Part shown: positions 43,456 through 52,558 of the stretch, one piece after another
Numbering within the stretch: the first letter of the stretch is position 1
Layout: each line of letters begins with the position of its first letter
Assembly: GCA_029265815.1 (NCBI GenBank)
Contig: JAJUGU010000008.1
Span: 33,159-97,158 of the forward strand
Length of the DNA: 64,000 nucleotides
Reading direction: 5' to 3'
Source: Anaerolineaceae bacterium
Lineage (GTDB): Bacteria > Chloroflexota > Anaerolineae > Anaerolineales > Anaerolineaceae
Position numbers and translations under genes: made by a program
Notes under the pieces: model-generated
The model's database searches: none
What the model saw: only the letters and a program-made list of their open reading frames with translations
What the model was told of the DNA's origin: nothing

Positions 43456-43490
43456 ATCAGATGCCTGTAATCTTCAAGGCATCTGATTTT
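43456..43490 (+). terminator. Terminator-like hairpin between DUF4353 and VTC genes
   Basis: An 11-bp stem ATCAGATGCCT/AGGCATCTGAT, 10-nt loop, followed by TTT. It likely separates or attenuates transcription, giving more DUF4353 message than VTC message. Confidence 0.72.
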
Positions 43491-43577
43491 CAACCCTATA
43501 CCAGAAATATACCATTCGCCGAGCATTACCAAGTAACATCGTAACAACCTGGATAAGAAATATCCGTGGAGGAACTA

Positions 43578-44429
43578 ATGATTCAAGACTTGTTAATGAT
43601 GAGTACATCAACTAAAACCTTAGACGAGCAATATTGGCAATTACCTGTTACTGCTGACAGATGGAAGGCTGATACTGTCGATCTCTCTAACCTGCTCTGG
43701 GAATTTTCTCCCATCAACTTGAAACAAATGGATGCTGTTGCCCTTTTGAATCGAGTAGACACAAAATTTGTTATCCCTACCAGAAATCTTTTAAACGCCA
43801 TCCCATCTTTGTATTCCGATTACCGAATTCTGGTGGTCGAAGGACGACGCATGAGCCATTACCGGACCTTATATTTCGACACTCCGGACTTTACCCTCTA
43901 TAACCTTCACGTCAATGGTAATTCAGAACGGTACAAAGTTCGCAGTAGAGAATACCTTGAATCAAATGAGGCTTTCCTTGAAGTCAAACACAAGAACCGT
44001 AAAGATCGGACGATCAAGCAACGAATTCCCACTACCGCGCCGGTCATTCGACTGGATTCTAAGACCAGTGTATGGCTGCAAAGCCTTTTACCCTGCACAA
44101 GCTGTAATCTGGAGCCTAAGTTATGGGTGATGTTCACCCGTATGACGCTGGTTAACAAGCATCTCTGTGAACGTGTAACAATCGATGTTGATCTGACATT
44201 TTATGTGCCATTTAATATCGTTCGAATGGATGGAATCGCTATAGCTGAAGTGAAAAGGGATGGCGCACATATCAATTCATCTTTCCTCAACTTAATGCAT
44301 ACGCAAGGGTATCATCCGCAAGGATTCAGTAAATACTGTATTGGTATCGCAATGCTCTATGATCAGGTAAAGAAAAATTCATTAAAACAAAAATTATTAT
44401 GGCTGGAGAAAACCTCCAGAGGAGTTTAA
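43578..44429 (+). CDS. VTC-domain polyphosphate polymerase-like protein
   Basis: 283 aa from ATG 43578, which has GGAGG 5 nt upstream. Conserved VTC core residues: R-V-D-T-K-F-V, Y-R-T-L-Y-F-D-T-P-D-F, R-Y-K-V-R-S-R-E-Y and F-L-E-V-K-H-K-N, then I-A-E-V-K near the end. The basic tunnel residues and the acidic metal-binding Glu of the CYTH/VTC tunnel fold are present. Eukaryotic VTC4 polymerises polyphosphate from ATP; bacterial homologues are less well defined. One base separates it from the DUF4956 gene. Confidence 0.82.
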   Translation: MIQDLLMMSTSTKTLDEQYWQLPVTADRWKADTVDLSNLLWEFSPINLKQMDAVALLNRVDTKFVIPTRNLLNAIPSLYSDYRILVVEGRRMSHYRTLYFDTPDFTLYNLHVNGNSERYKVRSREYLESNEAFLEVKHKNRKDRTIKQRIPTTAPVIRLDSKTSVWLQSLLPCTSCNLEPKLWVMFTRMTLVNKHLCERVTIDVDLTFYVPFNIVRMDGIAIAEVKRDGAHINSSFLNLMHTQGYHPQGFSKYCIGIAMLYDQVKKNSLKQKLLWLEKTSRGV

Positions 44430-44430
44430 A

Positions 44431-45072
44431 ATGAGTGATTTAGCAAGTTTCTTATTAAGTTTTGGTTTCAATCTGCTGGTAGCCATTATTCTGGTAAGGT
44501 TTATTTATTATCCTTTCACCCACAATAAACGTTATGTCTTAACCTTTGTAGCCTTCAATACAGTCATCTTCTTAGTTCTGACCTTTTTAACAAGTGTTGA
44601 AATCGGTATTGGAGTAGGATTCGGATTGTTCGCAATTTTCACTATCCTGCGTTACCGCACTGACCCCATCCCGGTGCGCGAAATGACTTACATGTTTGTA
44701 ATAGCCGCACTACCAGTAATGAATTCAGCCAGCCTGACCAAATCGCTCTGGCCGCAGGTGATTGCAGCCAACATAGCAATACTGGTGATCATGTTCGTAC
44801 TTGAAAAAGAATGGGGCTTTAAATATGAACAATCCAAGCGCATCACCTACGAAAAGATCGAACTGATCCGTCCTGACCGTCGAAATGAATTAATGGCTGA
44901 CCTTGAACAACGCACAGGGCTCAAGATAAAACGGGTCAGCATCGGTAGGATCAATTTCTTGAAGGACACAGCTGATGTTACAGTCTATTACGAGAGCGTC
45001 GAACCTAATGGGTGGTCTTACAGCGATGAACCCGTTGTAATAGCTTACAGCAGCACCGACACAGAAGATTAA
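44431..45072 (+). CDS. DUF4956 membrane protein
   Basis: 213 aa. Four hydrophobic helices in residues 5-130 are followed by a soluble C-terminal domain. The G-L-F-A-I-F-T-I-L-R-Y-R-T and I-P-V-R-E-M-T-Y segments are the signature of DUF4956. This family is repeatedly encoded beside VTC-domain proteins and may form the membrane partner. GAGGAG lies upstream of the ATG. Function unknown. Confidence 0.8.
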   Translation: MSDLASFLLSFGFNLLVAIILVRFIYYPFTHNKRYVLTFVAFNTVIFLVLTFLTSVEIGIGVGFGLFAIFTILRYRTDPIPVREMTYMFVIAALPVMNSASLTKSLWPQVIAANIAILVIMFVLEKEWGFKYEQSKRITYEKIELIRPDRRNELMADLEQRTGLKIKRVSIGRINFLKDTADVTVYYESVEPNGWSYSDEPVVIAYSSTDTED

Positions 45073-45164
45073 TGTGCAACAATAGAGCATCAGTTTACAG
45101 TACCAGGCAGGTCATGCATCATCTACATAGAATATTTCTGATCGTTCTCCTCAGTTGTGAAGCT

Positions 45165-45185
45165 GGGTGGGGAATTTCCCCACCC
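45165..45185 (+). terminator. Hairpin after the VTC/DUF4956 genes
   Basis: GGGTGGGGAA/TTCCCCACCC forms at least an 8-bp GC-rich stem with a tight loop. No long T-run follows. It precedes a separate promoter for the two-component genes. Confidence 0.6.
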
Positions 45186-45220
45186 TCTTCGCAATGCTAA
45201 AAATATCTTAGATCAATCGC

Positions 45221-45226
45221 TATAAT
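45221..45226 (+). promoter_or_regulatory. -10 box of a probably leaderless transcript
   Basis: TATAAT ends 6 nt before the ATG of the response-regulator gene, so transcription would start at or next to the AUG. No ribosome site is visible. The -35 is poor. Confidence 0.5.
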
Positions 45227-45232
45227 TAAATT

Positions 45233-45934
45233 ATGACCCGAAGAATTCTTGTGGTGGATGATACAAAAAACGTACAGCTTCTATTGACGGATTTCTTAAG
45301 CGGTCAGGAATTTGAGGTTGTCACGGCATCTGATGGACGCGAAGCTCTGGATGCGGTACACGAATCGAACCCAGACCTGATCTTGCTTGATATCATGATG
45401 CCTAACATGGATGGGTATCAATTCATCTCTCATCTGCGCAGAGAATCGAATACTCCGGTGATCATGATCACTGCCAAATCACAGGAAGCTGACATCATTC
45501 ACGGTTTTGACCTGGGAGCTGATGATTACATCACCAAACCTTTTCGCATGCGGGAACTTCTCGTAAGAATAAGAGCAGTGCTAAGACGCTCGACACCTCA
45601 CGAAGAAAGTAAGCCCCTGCTGGTCATTGGTGATCTTTCACTTGACCAGAGTAAGCATGAGGTCAAACAAAACGGTAATCAGATCGAGCTTACGCCGTTG
45701 GAGTTTAAAATTCTCGAAATTTTAATGCGATCCGCGGGTAAGGTTGTCAAACGTGCACAATTGAGTATGGCTCTGATGGAATGTGGGTACACCGGATCGG
45801 AATCAACGTTGAAAATCCATATCCGAAACCTGCGATTGAAGCTGGGGGATGAAATGGATCAGCCACACTATATTGAGACTGTTTTCGGCATTGGATATCG
45901 ATTCGTGGAGGCTGAAGTAGCATGCGGTCATTAA
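45233..45934 (+). CDS. OmpR-family response regulator
   Basis: 233 aa. Receiver with D9-D10, D53 in L-L-D-I-M-M-P, Thr in M-I-T-A-K and Lys in T-K-P-F. The winged helix has L-T-P-L-E-F-K-I-L, L-K-I-H-I-R-N-L-R-L-K-L and V-F-G-I-G-Y-R-F. Complete and probably functional. Its 3' end overlaps the sensor kinase gene by 13 nt, so the two form a cognate pair. Targets may include the surface genes just upstream. Confidence 0.92.
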   Translation: MTRRILVVDDTKNVQLLLTDFLSGQEFEVVTASDGREALDAVHESNPDLILLDIMMPNMDGYQFISHLRRESNTPVIMITAKSQEADIIHGFDLGADDYITKPFRMRELLVRIRAVLRRSTPHEESKPLLVIGDLSLDQSKHEVKQNGNQIELTPLEFKILEILMRSAGKVVKRAQLSMALMECGYTGSESTLKIHIRNLRLKLGDEMDQPHYIETVFGIGYRFVEAEVACGH

Positions 45935-47307
45935 AAGGACGATTGATCCTTTCATTCCTTGGCGTTGCATTGATTACCGTGCTGGTCGTGTCGGCTTTGA
46001 TCCGTTTAACTTCTGGCCAATCTCTGATGAATATGGTCGTTGACGAACAAACCGCATATCTTGAAGAAATGACCCAATCCTATTACATCAACAATGGCAC
46101 TTTAGATGGGTTCTTCGACTATTATTCTCAAACCTTCCAACGGAAACCGGACGACTCACAACAGCCATGGGAGCCTAATAAACCACTATCAGGCCAGGAA
46201 CCACGCGGTATACACGGGCTAGTGGACACAGAATATAAAGCGCTTATTCCCACATTTGGTATCGAACCAGGCCAGATTGTTCCTTCAGGAAAGCTCCTTG
46301 ACCTTCATCCGATTAAAGTAGATAACGAAACCATTGCTTACGTCATCCCCGATAAGAAATTTCAATTCCAGCTTAATGCAGAAGAACAGCTATTTTTAAA
46401 ACGTACCAACCTTGCGATCGGGTTGGCTGCTCTTTCTGGGATCATCCTGGCTGTTGGTGTGGGCTTCTTCCTGGCAAATCAGATTTTGAAACCAGTGCGC
46501 CGTCTTACGAAAGCCTCTCAAGCGCTGGCCAATGGTGAACTACAGCAGCAAGTTCCAGTCACTTCTAATGATGAACTTGGCCAACTAACACTCACTTTTA
46601 ACAAAATGAGTGCTGATCTTTTTCAGGCTGACCAACAGCGTAAACGCCTCACCGCAGATATCACCCATGATCTCAGTACACCACTTCAGATCATATCAGG
46701 GTATGTCGAAATGCTCGACAGCGGAGAAACAGCCCTTACTCCGCAGCGAATTGAGATCATCAAGACAGAAATTGAACACCTTCGCCGCCTGGTTGGCGAT
46801 CTTTCCACCCTGACACAGGTCGAAGCTGGCGGATTGGAGATTCAAATCCAAACTGCCAACCCGTGTGAATTATTAAAACGGGTATATCAGGCTTATGAAC
46901 CAATTGCAACTAAACAGGGTGTGAAATTGGAATTGGATGTACCTGATATGATTTCACGGATTGCGATTGATGAAGGTCGCATGTTGCAGGTGTTGAAAAA
47001 CCTGGTTGAGAACGCCCTGCGATATACAGGGCACAATGGAATGATCAGATTGTCAGCAATTGAGGACACATTAGTGCGGCTGATTGTTGAAGACAATGGC
47101 TCGGGAATCGAGGCTGAAGATCTGCCATATGTATTTGACCGCTTTTACCGGGCAGACAAGGCACGGTCAGGAAATTCAGGTAAGATGGGTCTGGGATTGG
47201 CAATCTGCAAAGCTCTGGTCACTGCCCAGGGCGGAACCATCAAGGCTGAATCTAACGGGAAAAATCAGGGAACCAAGATAATCATTACCTTTGCGGGTGA
47301 GAAGTAG
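45922..47307 (+). CDS. Membrane sensor histidine kinase with HAMP domain
   Basis: 461 aa. TM1 at about residues 8-28 and TM2 at about 160-182 flank an extracytoplasmic sensor of about 130 aa. The HAMP domain follows (I-L-K-P-V-R-R-L-T). HisKA has T-H-D-L-S-T-P-L-Q with phospho-His near 249. The HATPase domain carries N-L-V-E-N-A-L-R-Y, D-N-G-S-G-I and M-G-L-G-L-A-I-C. All boxes intact. Partner of the preceding regulator. The stimulus is not evident. Confidence 0.9.
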   Translation: MRSLKGRLILSFLGVALITVLVVSALIRLTSGQSLMNMVVDEQTAYLEEMTQSYYINNGTLDGFFDYYSQTFQRKPDDSQQPWEPNKPLSGQEPRGIHGLVDTEYKALIPTFGIEPGQIVPSGKLLDLHPIKVDNETIAYVIPDKKFQFQLNAEEQLFLKRTNLAIGLAALSGIILAVGVGFFLANQILKPVRRLTKASQALANGELQQQVPVTSNDELGQLTLTFNKMSADLFQADQQRKRLTADITHDLSTPLQIISGYVEMLDSGETALTPQRIEIIKTEIEHLRRLVGDLSTLTQVEAGGLEIQIQTANPCELLKRVYQAYEPIATKQGVKLELDVPDMISRIAIDEGRMLQVLKNLVENALRYTGHNGMIRLSAIEDTLVRLIVEDNGSGIEAEDLPYVFDRFYRADKARSGNSGKMGLGLAICKALVTAQGGTIKAESNGKNQGTKIIITFAGEK

Positions 47308-47337
47308 ATAACTAACTCGTCGAGACATCACAAAAAA

Positions 47338-47784
47338 TTATTCCAATACAGCTCCAGCTTTGCTTGGATCAAAATTATCAGGCCACCGTGTGGTTTGATC
47401 ATAGACAGCGCCTTCGAAGTCGGCGCTGTCCACATTGGCTCCACTCAAGTCACATCCTCTAAGATCACACTGCTCAAGATTGACCCCTTTAAGATTTGCA
47501 TTCCTTAATTTCGCATCCTTTAAATTCGCCCCCTCCAAGACAGCATGTTTCAGGTCAGCATTTTCAAGGTCAGCCCCTTCAAGATTGGTGTTCCAAAACA
47601 CAACCCGCTTCAGGTTCGCACCTCTCAGATCGGATTTTCGCAAGTCTCGACTGGCAAAGTTCACCCCATAAAGATCAGTCTCATGAAGACAGGCTTTCTT
47701 ACCAATCGGATCACCTGATAAGTATTTTTTATGTTGATCAAGAATTTGTTGCAAATCCATGAAAGGGATTTTCTCCATAGTCAT
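47338..47784 (-). CDS. Pentapeptide-repeat protein
   Basis: 148 aa. Residues about 40-125 consist of consecutive A(D/N)LxX-type repeats (A-N-L-K-R, A-D-L-E-N, A-D-L-K-H, A-N-L-K-D, A-N-L-K-G), which build a right-handed quadrilateral beta-helix. Some family members mimic DNA and bind gyrase, but most have no known role. The C-terminal W-P-D-N-F-D-P segment is a common cap. Start: ATG 47784 or 47778, both near AGGA. Convergent with the kinase gene, 30 bp away. Confidence 0.83.
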   Translation of the reverse strand: MTMEKIPFMDLQQILDQHKKYLSGDPIGKKACLHETDLYGVNFASRDLRKSDLRGANLKRVVFWNTNLEGADLENADLKHAVLEGANLKDAKLRNANLKGVNLEQCDLRGCDLSGANVDSADFEGAVYDQTTRWPDNFDPSKAGAVLE

Positions 47785-47810
47785 ACATCCTGCTGGTTGC
47801 TAAGATTGAA

Positions 47811-48212
47811 CTAGTGTAGTTTTTCTGGATGATCGATTAATTTTCCATCAATGTACGCCTGAACCGCGGCATCTATATCCGTCAGATCAGTGACAATGGG
47901 TGTCAGGCCCAATTGGCGCATACTTTCGTAAGCACCCATTCCCATTCCTCCACACACAACGACACTGCAATCAGAAATAGCGTCTGCCATTCTCTGATGC
48001 TTTGAGTGGGCTTCACCAGTATGCCCGTGCGCATCATCATTATGGTGCTCCGCGTCATGATGATGCTCGCCAAATTGGAGGTGTCCGAGCTTTGAACGCA
48101 TTTCGCTATCCACAATTTTAGTTCCCTCGATTGTGAATACCTGATAAAACCTTGCCCTACCAAAATGCTGACTGATCGTTTTTCCATCATCGGTGATGAA
48201 AGCGATTTTCAT
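47811..48212 (-). CDS. Possible independently translated NifX-like protein (internal start)
   Basis: 133 aa if started at the in-frame ATG 48212, which is preceded by AAGGAG with 6-nt spacing. The product would be a complete NifX/MTH1175-type domain with a His-rich metal-binding loop. The conserved start M-K-I-A-F supports this as the ancestral gene start. Loss of a stop codon in the upstream XRE-cupin gene could have produced the fused frame. Confidence 0.5.
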   Translation of the reverse strand: MKIAFITDDGKTISQHFGRARFYQVFTIEGTKIVDSEMRSKLGHLQFGEHHHDAEHHNDDAHGHTGEAHSKHQRMADAISDCSVVVCGGMGMGAYESMRQLGLTPIVTDLTDIDAAVQAYIDGKLIDHPEKLH

Positions 48213-48857
48213 TGTATTCTCCTTTTTCAAATGAGTCATCCACATATGCTGTCTGCCAGGTTTTTCTTGTTGATTGGAAGGCAGAAACATCATTAGCATT
48301 TCTGCCTGCTCAGTTCCTGTGTTTTCCCAACAATGTGGAAGATTGGCATTAAAGATTAAACTGTCACCCTCGTTTAGTCCATACGCATCTGTTTCAATGT
48401 GATAAGTGGCGGCCCCCTTCAAGCAAAAAACAAATTCCCAGCCCGAGTGAATGATCATCTGACCGCCACTGCCCTGCCCTGGCTCAAGTTTCAGGATGAA
48501 CGGCTGAAGACTTTCATCAGCCAGATCCTGGGCCAGGTTATATGCACAGGCATCCCCCATTTTTACCAACGGCCGATCTGAAGAGCGGGTAAAAATGATC
48601 TGTTTCTTTTCCGCTTCGGTTTCAAAAAATGCGGCTAGAGGAACGCCCAGAGTGAGCGAAAGCTGCTGTAGTGTTCCGATCGATGCAGAAGTTTTGCCAG
48701 ACTCGATGAGGCTGATAGTGTTAACGTTCAAGCCTGAAGCTTCCGCCAGGCCTCGCAGCGAATAACCCAGACTAACCCGCAGGTTGCGCAACCGTTTTCC
48801 AACGATAATTTCTGCTGGAGTAAACGCATCGATTTCCTCTTTTGACTGTTGGGACAT
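47811..48857 (-). CDS. XRE-cupin regulator fused in frame to a NifX/NifB-type (dinitrogenase FeMo-cofactor) domain
   Basis: 348 aa. Residues about 15-75 are an XRE helix-turn-helix (L-R-N-L-R ... L-R-G-L-A-E-A-S-G ... I-S-L-I-E-S-G). Residues 115-200 are a cupin with W-E-F-V-F-C-L-K-G and N-A-N-L-P-H-C-W-E-N. From residue 216 a complete NifX-like domain follows (M-K-I-A-F-I-T-D-D-G-K-T-I-S-Q-H-F-G-R). It has a His-rich loop (E-H-H-H-D-A-E-H-H-N-D-D-A-H-G-H) and a C-terminal V-V-C-G-G-M-G. The junction codes for a perfect internal ribosome site, so both a fusion and a separate NifX product are possible. Confidence 0.75.
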   Translation of the reverse strand: MSQQSKEEIDAFTPAEIIVGKRLRNLRVSLGYSLRGLAEASGLNVNTISLIESGKTSASIGTLQQLSLTLGVPLAAFFETEAEKKQIIFTRSSDRPLVKMGDACAYNLAQDLADESLQPFILKLEPGQGSGGQMIIHSGWEFVFCLKGAATYHIETDAYGLNEGDSLIFNANLPHCWENTGTEQAEMLMMFLPSNQQEKPGRQHMWMTHLKKENTMKIAFITDDGKTISQHFGRARFYQVFTIEGTKIVDSEMRSKLGHLQFGEHHHDAEHHNDDAHGHTGEAHSKHQRMADAISDCSVVVCGGMGMGAYESMRQLGLTPIVTDLTDIDAAVQAYIDGKLIDHPEKLH

Positions 48858-49006
48858 AAAATTTTCCTGTCACTGCATTACAAATATCAAGTATGATTAA
48901 TGATGAATATGTACTAATATTATAGTACTATTTTAATAATTTGTACTAATAATACAGTGAAATGATTAATTCTAAAGCTTTGCCTGAATCAAAATACAAC
49001 CACGAC

Positions 49007-49012
49007 TATAAT
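49007..49012 (+). promoter_or_regulatory. -10 box of a probably leaderless GH20 transcript
   Basis: TATAAT ends 7 nt before the ATG at 49020 and no ribosome site is visible, so the message would begin at or within a base of the AUG. The -35 region lacks a good match. Confidence 0.5.
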
Positions 49013-49019
49013 TAATGCG

Positions 49020-50597
49020 ATGAAAAATGAAGCGCTGCACTTAATCCCCATTCCTGCGCATTTCGAACGACTGCCGGGTTTTTTTCAGATAACCGATCAA
49101 ACTTCAATTGACACAGATGAGGTATCTTCACAAGCAGCTAACTTTCTTCGCAGCACTATCCTGGCTGAATGTAAGATAGAGTTAACGCTGCAAAAAGAGA
49201 ACACAAATAACGCCATCCATTTGAGAGTTTTACCGTCAACAGCTGAAAATGAATCTTATACTCTGACCATTCGCCCAAATCGAGTTGAGATTACCTCCGC
49301 TGATCCAACCGGGGCGTTTTATGCGGTTCAAACCTTATTACAGATCATCTTTCAGAATCGCGAAAGAAAAGAGCTACCATGTCTCAATATCGAGGATGCG
49401 CCACGCTTTCACTGGCGCGCTCTCATGTTAGATGAAGCTCGTCATTTTCAAGGAATGCAAGTTGTAAAACGCATTCTTGATGTTATGGCGCGTTTCAAAA
49501 TGAATGTTTTTCACTGGCACCTGACAGATGACCAGGGGTGGCGCATCGAGATTAAGCGATACCCGCGTCTGATCAGCGTTGGCTCGAAACGCGCGGGTAC
49601 AACATACAGTCATAAATCACAGCCGCACAATCATATTCCCCATAATGGATTCTATACACAGTCAGAAATCCGTGAGATCGTACAATATGCTGCTGAGAGA
49701 CAAATCACAATCGTTCCAGAAATCGAATTCCCTGGTCACTCCACAGCTGCCCTGGCAGCATATCCTGAAAACAGCTGCACGGGTGGACCGTTTGATGTAG
49801 CGACCGGCTGGGGAATTTTCTCAGAACTCTACTGCCCTTCAAAGGAGAGCACATTTTCCTTTTTTCAGAATGTCCTTTCTGAAATTACAACGCTTTTTCC
49901 TGGCGAGTATGTGCACATCGGAGGGGACGAAGCCCCTATGAAACGCTGGAAAAAGTGTCCCGATTGTTTACAAAAGTCATCCGCCCTTGGAATTGACATC
50001 CGGGACCTTCGGACCTGGTTCACAAATCGACTGGTTTATTTTCTCCGCACGCATCAAAAACGTGCCATCGGGTGGAGCGAAGTTCTGCGCCCGGGGTTGG
50101 AACGCGATGTGATCCTGCAGCACTGGCTGCCACAAAAAAACAAGGGCGCAAAAGCAGTGCAAGAAGGCCGCAGTGTTATTGTCTCACCATATTTAGATGT
50201 CTACCTGGATCACAGTTATGATCTGATCTCTCTTCGGCATCTCTACCTCTTTAACCCTGTTTATAAAAACGTCGACCCTACCATTGCACAATCCATACTC
50301 GGAATGGAAGCTCCGTTATGGAGTGAATACGTATGGGATCGGCGTAGACTGGATTATCAGCTTTTTCCCCGCCTGCTGGCCTGCGCTGAGGTCGGCTGGA
50401 GTCTCGCAGATCAAAAAGACTATGCGGATTTTGAAAGCCGGGTTAAGGGAATGCTTCGCTGGTTTGACATGCACCAGATCGGTTACGCACCACCAGCTGA
50501 ATGGGATTCACCATCATGGAAAAGGCTGGCGGCTTTTTTCAAAATCCGCCAGCCCAAAACCCGAATCCCTACAGGCAACCTACCTCTTCCACAATAA
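49020..50597 (+). CDS. Beta-N-acetylhexosaminidase, GH20
   Basis: 525 aa, no signal peptide, so probably intracellular. An N-terminal GH20b alpha/beta domain (about 1-125, ending G-A-F-Y-A-V-Q-T-L) precedes the TIM barrel. The barrel has F-H-W-H-L-T-D-D-Q-G-W-R, P-E-I-E-F-P-G-H-S and the catalytic pair D302-E303 in H-I-G-G-D-E-A-P. Near the end comes W-S-E-Y-V. It cleaves terminal GlcNAc/GalNAc from oligosaccharides by substrate-assisted catalysis. Could act on chitin or wall-derived sugars. Confidence 0.88.
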   Translation: MKNEALHLIPIPAHFERLPGFFQITDQTSIDTDEVSSQAANFLRSTILAECKIELTLQKENTNNAIHLRVLPSTAENESYTLTIRPNRVEITSADPTGAFYAVQTLLQIIFQNRERKELPCLNIEDAPRFHWRALMLDEARHFQGMQVVKRILDVMARFKMNVFHWHLTDDQGWRIEIKRYPRLISVGSKRAGTTYSHKSQPHNHIPHNGFYTQSEIREIVQYAAERQITIVPEIEFPGHSTAALAAYPENSCTGGPFDVATGWGIFSELYCPSKESTFSFFQNVLSEITTLFPGEYVHIGGDEAPMKRWKKCPDCLQKSSALGIDIRDLRTWFTNRLVYFLRTHQKRAIGWSEVLRPGLERDVILQHWLPQKNKGAKAVQEGRSVIVSPYLDVYLDHSYDLISLRHLYLFNPVYKNVDPTIAQSILGMEAPLWSEYVWDRRRLDYQLFPRLLACAEVGWSLADQKDYADFESRVKGMLRWFDMHQIGYAPPAEWDSPSWKRLAAFFKIRQPKTRIPTGNLPLPQ

Positions 50598-50614
50598 TAT
50601 CTAGATTAAATCAT

Positions 50615-52558
50615 TTACGATTCTGATGGAGGTATCACAAACCTGCAAACTTCCGTGTTTTCTGTTTCCCCTTCGAAAGTAGTGCAACTTATGAAACTTG
50701 AATGGTTTGTAAGCCAAGTTTTCTCCAGTTCGAGTTCAGCACCAGGTGAATCAGACGGCAGTAAAAGCCATAAATTACTACCCGGAAGCATGCTTTCTTC
50801 GATGATCAGGCGAGTGTTGGTATTGAGTGCATCTTCGGGATTACCTGATGCTGCATATTTTTTGATGAGCGCAGGCATAGGGAAGTAATAAGGCAGCGCA
50901 GTCCAGTGAAATTGTGGACCAGCCCAATTCATCCAGAAAAACCAGACTGGGGTGCCATAAGAGCGAATTACGACTGCATCACCAGGTTTTGCCTGCTGAG
51001 CAAGGTATTGATAAGATTTGCGCAAATCTGAACGCATCATCCCGTATGAATCTTCATTTTGATAACTTACTGGCAGGAAAAAGGAGAATATCAAGCAGCC
51101 AACCAGACATAACCACAGATATCGTCTGGTTCGCTGCACTGACAGGCAAAGTACCGTGAGCAGTGTGAGTAATGCTGTTAGTACAAGAATTAGAAGTACC
51201 TTTTCAGGTATCCTGGCAAGAGCAATACCCACCTGCTGTCCATTAACCAGCCATTTGACATTCCAGACCAGAATCGAATATCTCGCCTGCCAGATCGTCG
51301 ACCATTCACTGACCGGTTCGGCTGCTGCATACATCGAATGATAAAAATTATCCACCGGTACAAGTACTCCCAGAAGCTGCACACCCATGGAAAAAACGCT
51401 CAACAATAACAGAATCAGTCTTCCAGCCCATACCCGTAACAATCTATCTATCACTGGGATGGCAGCCAACAACATCAGCGGAATAACAGGCAGTAGATAG
51501 CGCAAACCCCAATTAATATGCCCTGCCCATTCGAAATCATAAAACAGTGCCTGCCCAATCACCATCAGAATCAGACATGCCCATGCCTGCCAGGTGGATT
51601 TAAACCTGAGGATCAGCCCTGGAACAGCCAGAATCAGGATCGGCGAAAAAATAAATAGGCTTTTGCCCGGGCTAATGAATGGTCCTATTATCGCCTCCAG
51701 AAAATATGGGCGGGGAGTATCTCTGAAAAACCTGGCCAGCAGGGAATAGTAATCAGGGGTAAAGCGTGCAAGGAGAGGAATGCTTGGAATCACTAAAAAC
51801 CAACAAACCACAGCCAATATCACCGCTGTAATCAGCGTGATCCATTTCCACCGCTTCCATCCATTTTTTGATGCTGGCTGCCTTTTTCTTAGAGTAAGAA
51901 GAATATCAAGCAGCATAACCGGACTGGCGATCAGCACAATATTTTTAGCCAGGACTCCCGCAATAAGCGCGAACACAAGGCCTGCCCAATAAAAGATGCG
52001 TTTTTCTGCCGCCACGGGTGTGACAATGTCCTGCTTGACTGCCTGCAAGAAAAACCAGGCACATGTAAGAAAAAACATAGCCAAAGGATCACGAAAATAA
52101 GTTTTACTGTAAGGCAAAACTATCGTTCCAAGACCAAAAATTGCCGCTGCCATCAAAGCAGAAGGTAAGGGATACCCCATGCGCAGCACTGTGAGGAATA
52201 GCACCGCTGCGGTTGCTGCTGTCACCCAGATGGTAAGCAAAAACAGGGTTTGCACCCGGCCAATTCCGCATGCTGCTGCAACCTTCACTAACAATGATCC
52301 AAATAGAGCCTGGGCAGGTTCAATGTTCAACGCCTGGTCAGCATATGGTTTAACATATCGCGAGTATGAGAAAACGCGTTCATTTCCGATCACACGCGAA
52401 AAATTCACCTCACCATCAAAAGCAATACTCAGCGCCTGAGTGGAAAGGATATGCTCGTCATCTGTCGAAAACAGACCATTGTAAAACAGGCAGTAAACCA
52501 GAGAAAGTAAGATGAAAATCGCCAGCGCAAAATTTAACCTGGATATAGACTCTTTCAT
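50615..52558 (-). CDS. GT-C/GT39-like polytopic glycosyltransferase
   Basis: 647 aa with about twelve transmembrane helices and a soluble C-terminal domain of about 140 residues. The first extracytoplasmic loop holds F-S-T-D-D-E-H, the acidic motif of GT-C enzymes that use polyprenyl-phosphate sugars. ATG 52558 immediately follows the stop of the previous gene, with AAGGGGGG inside its last codons. Last gene of the envelope-glycan cluster; it probably adds a sugar on the outer face of the membrane. Confidence 0.72.
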   Translation of the reverse strand: MKESISRLNFALAIFILLSLVYCLFYNGLFSTDDEHILSTQALSIAFDGEVNFSRVIGNERVFSYSRYVKPYADQALNIEPAQALFGSLLVKVAAACGIGRVQTLFLLTIWVTAATAAVLFLTVLRMGYPLPSALMAAAIFGLGTIVLPYSKTYFRDPLAMFFLTCAWFFLQAVKQDIVTPVAAEKRIFYWAGLVFALIAGVLAKNIVLIASPVMLLDILLTLRKRQPASKNGWKRWKWITLITAVILAVVCWFLVIPSIPLLARFTPDYYSLLARFFRDTPRPYFLEAIIGPFISPGKSLFIFSPILILAVPGLILRFKSTWQAWACLILMVIGQALFYDFEWAGHINWGLRYLLPVIPLMLLAAIPVIDRLLRVWAGRLILLLLSVFSMGVQLLGVLVPVDNFYHSMYAAAEPVSEWSTIWQARYSILVWNVKWLVNGQQVGIALARIPEKVLLILVLTALLTLLTVLCLSVQRTRRYLWLCLVGCLIFSFFLPVSYQNEDSYGMMRSDLRKSYQYLAQQAKPGDAVVIRSYGTPVWFFWMNWAGPQFHWTALPYYFPMPALIKKYAASGNPEDALNTNTRLIIEESMLPGSNLWLLLPSDSPGAELELEKTWLTNHSSFISCTTFEGETENTEVCRFVIPPSES

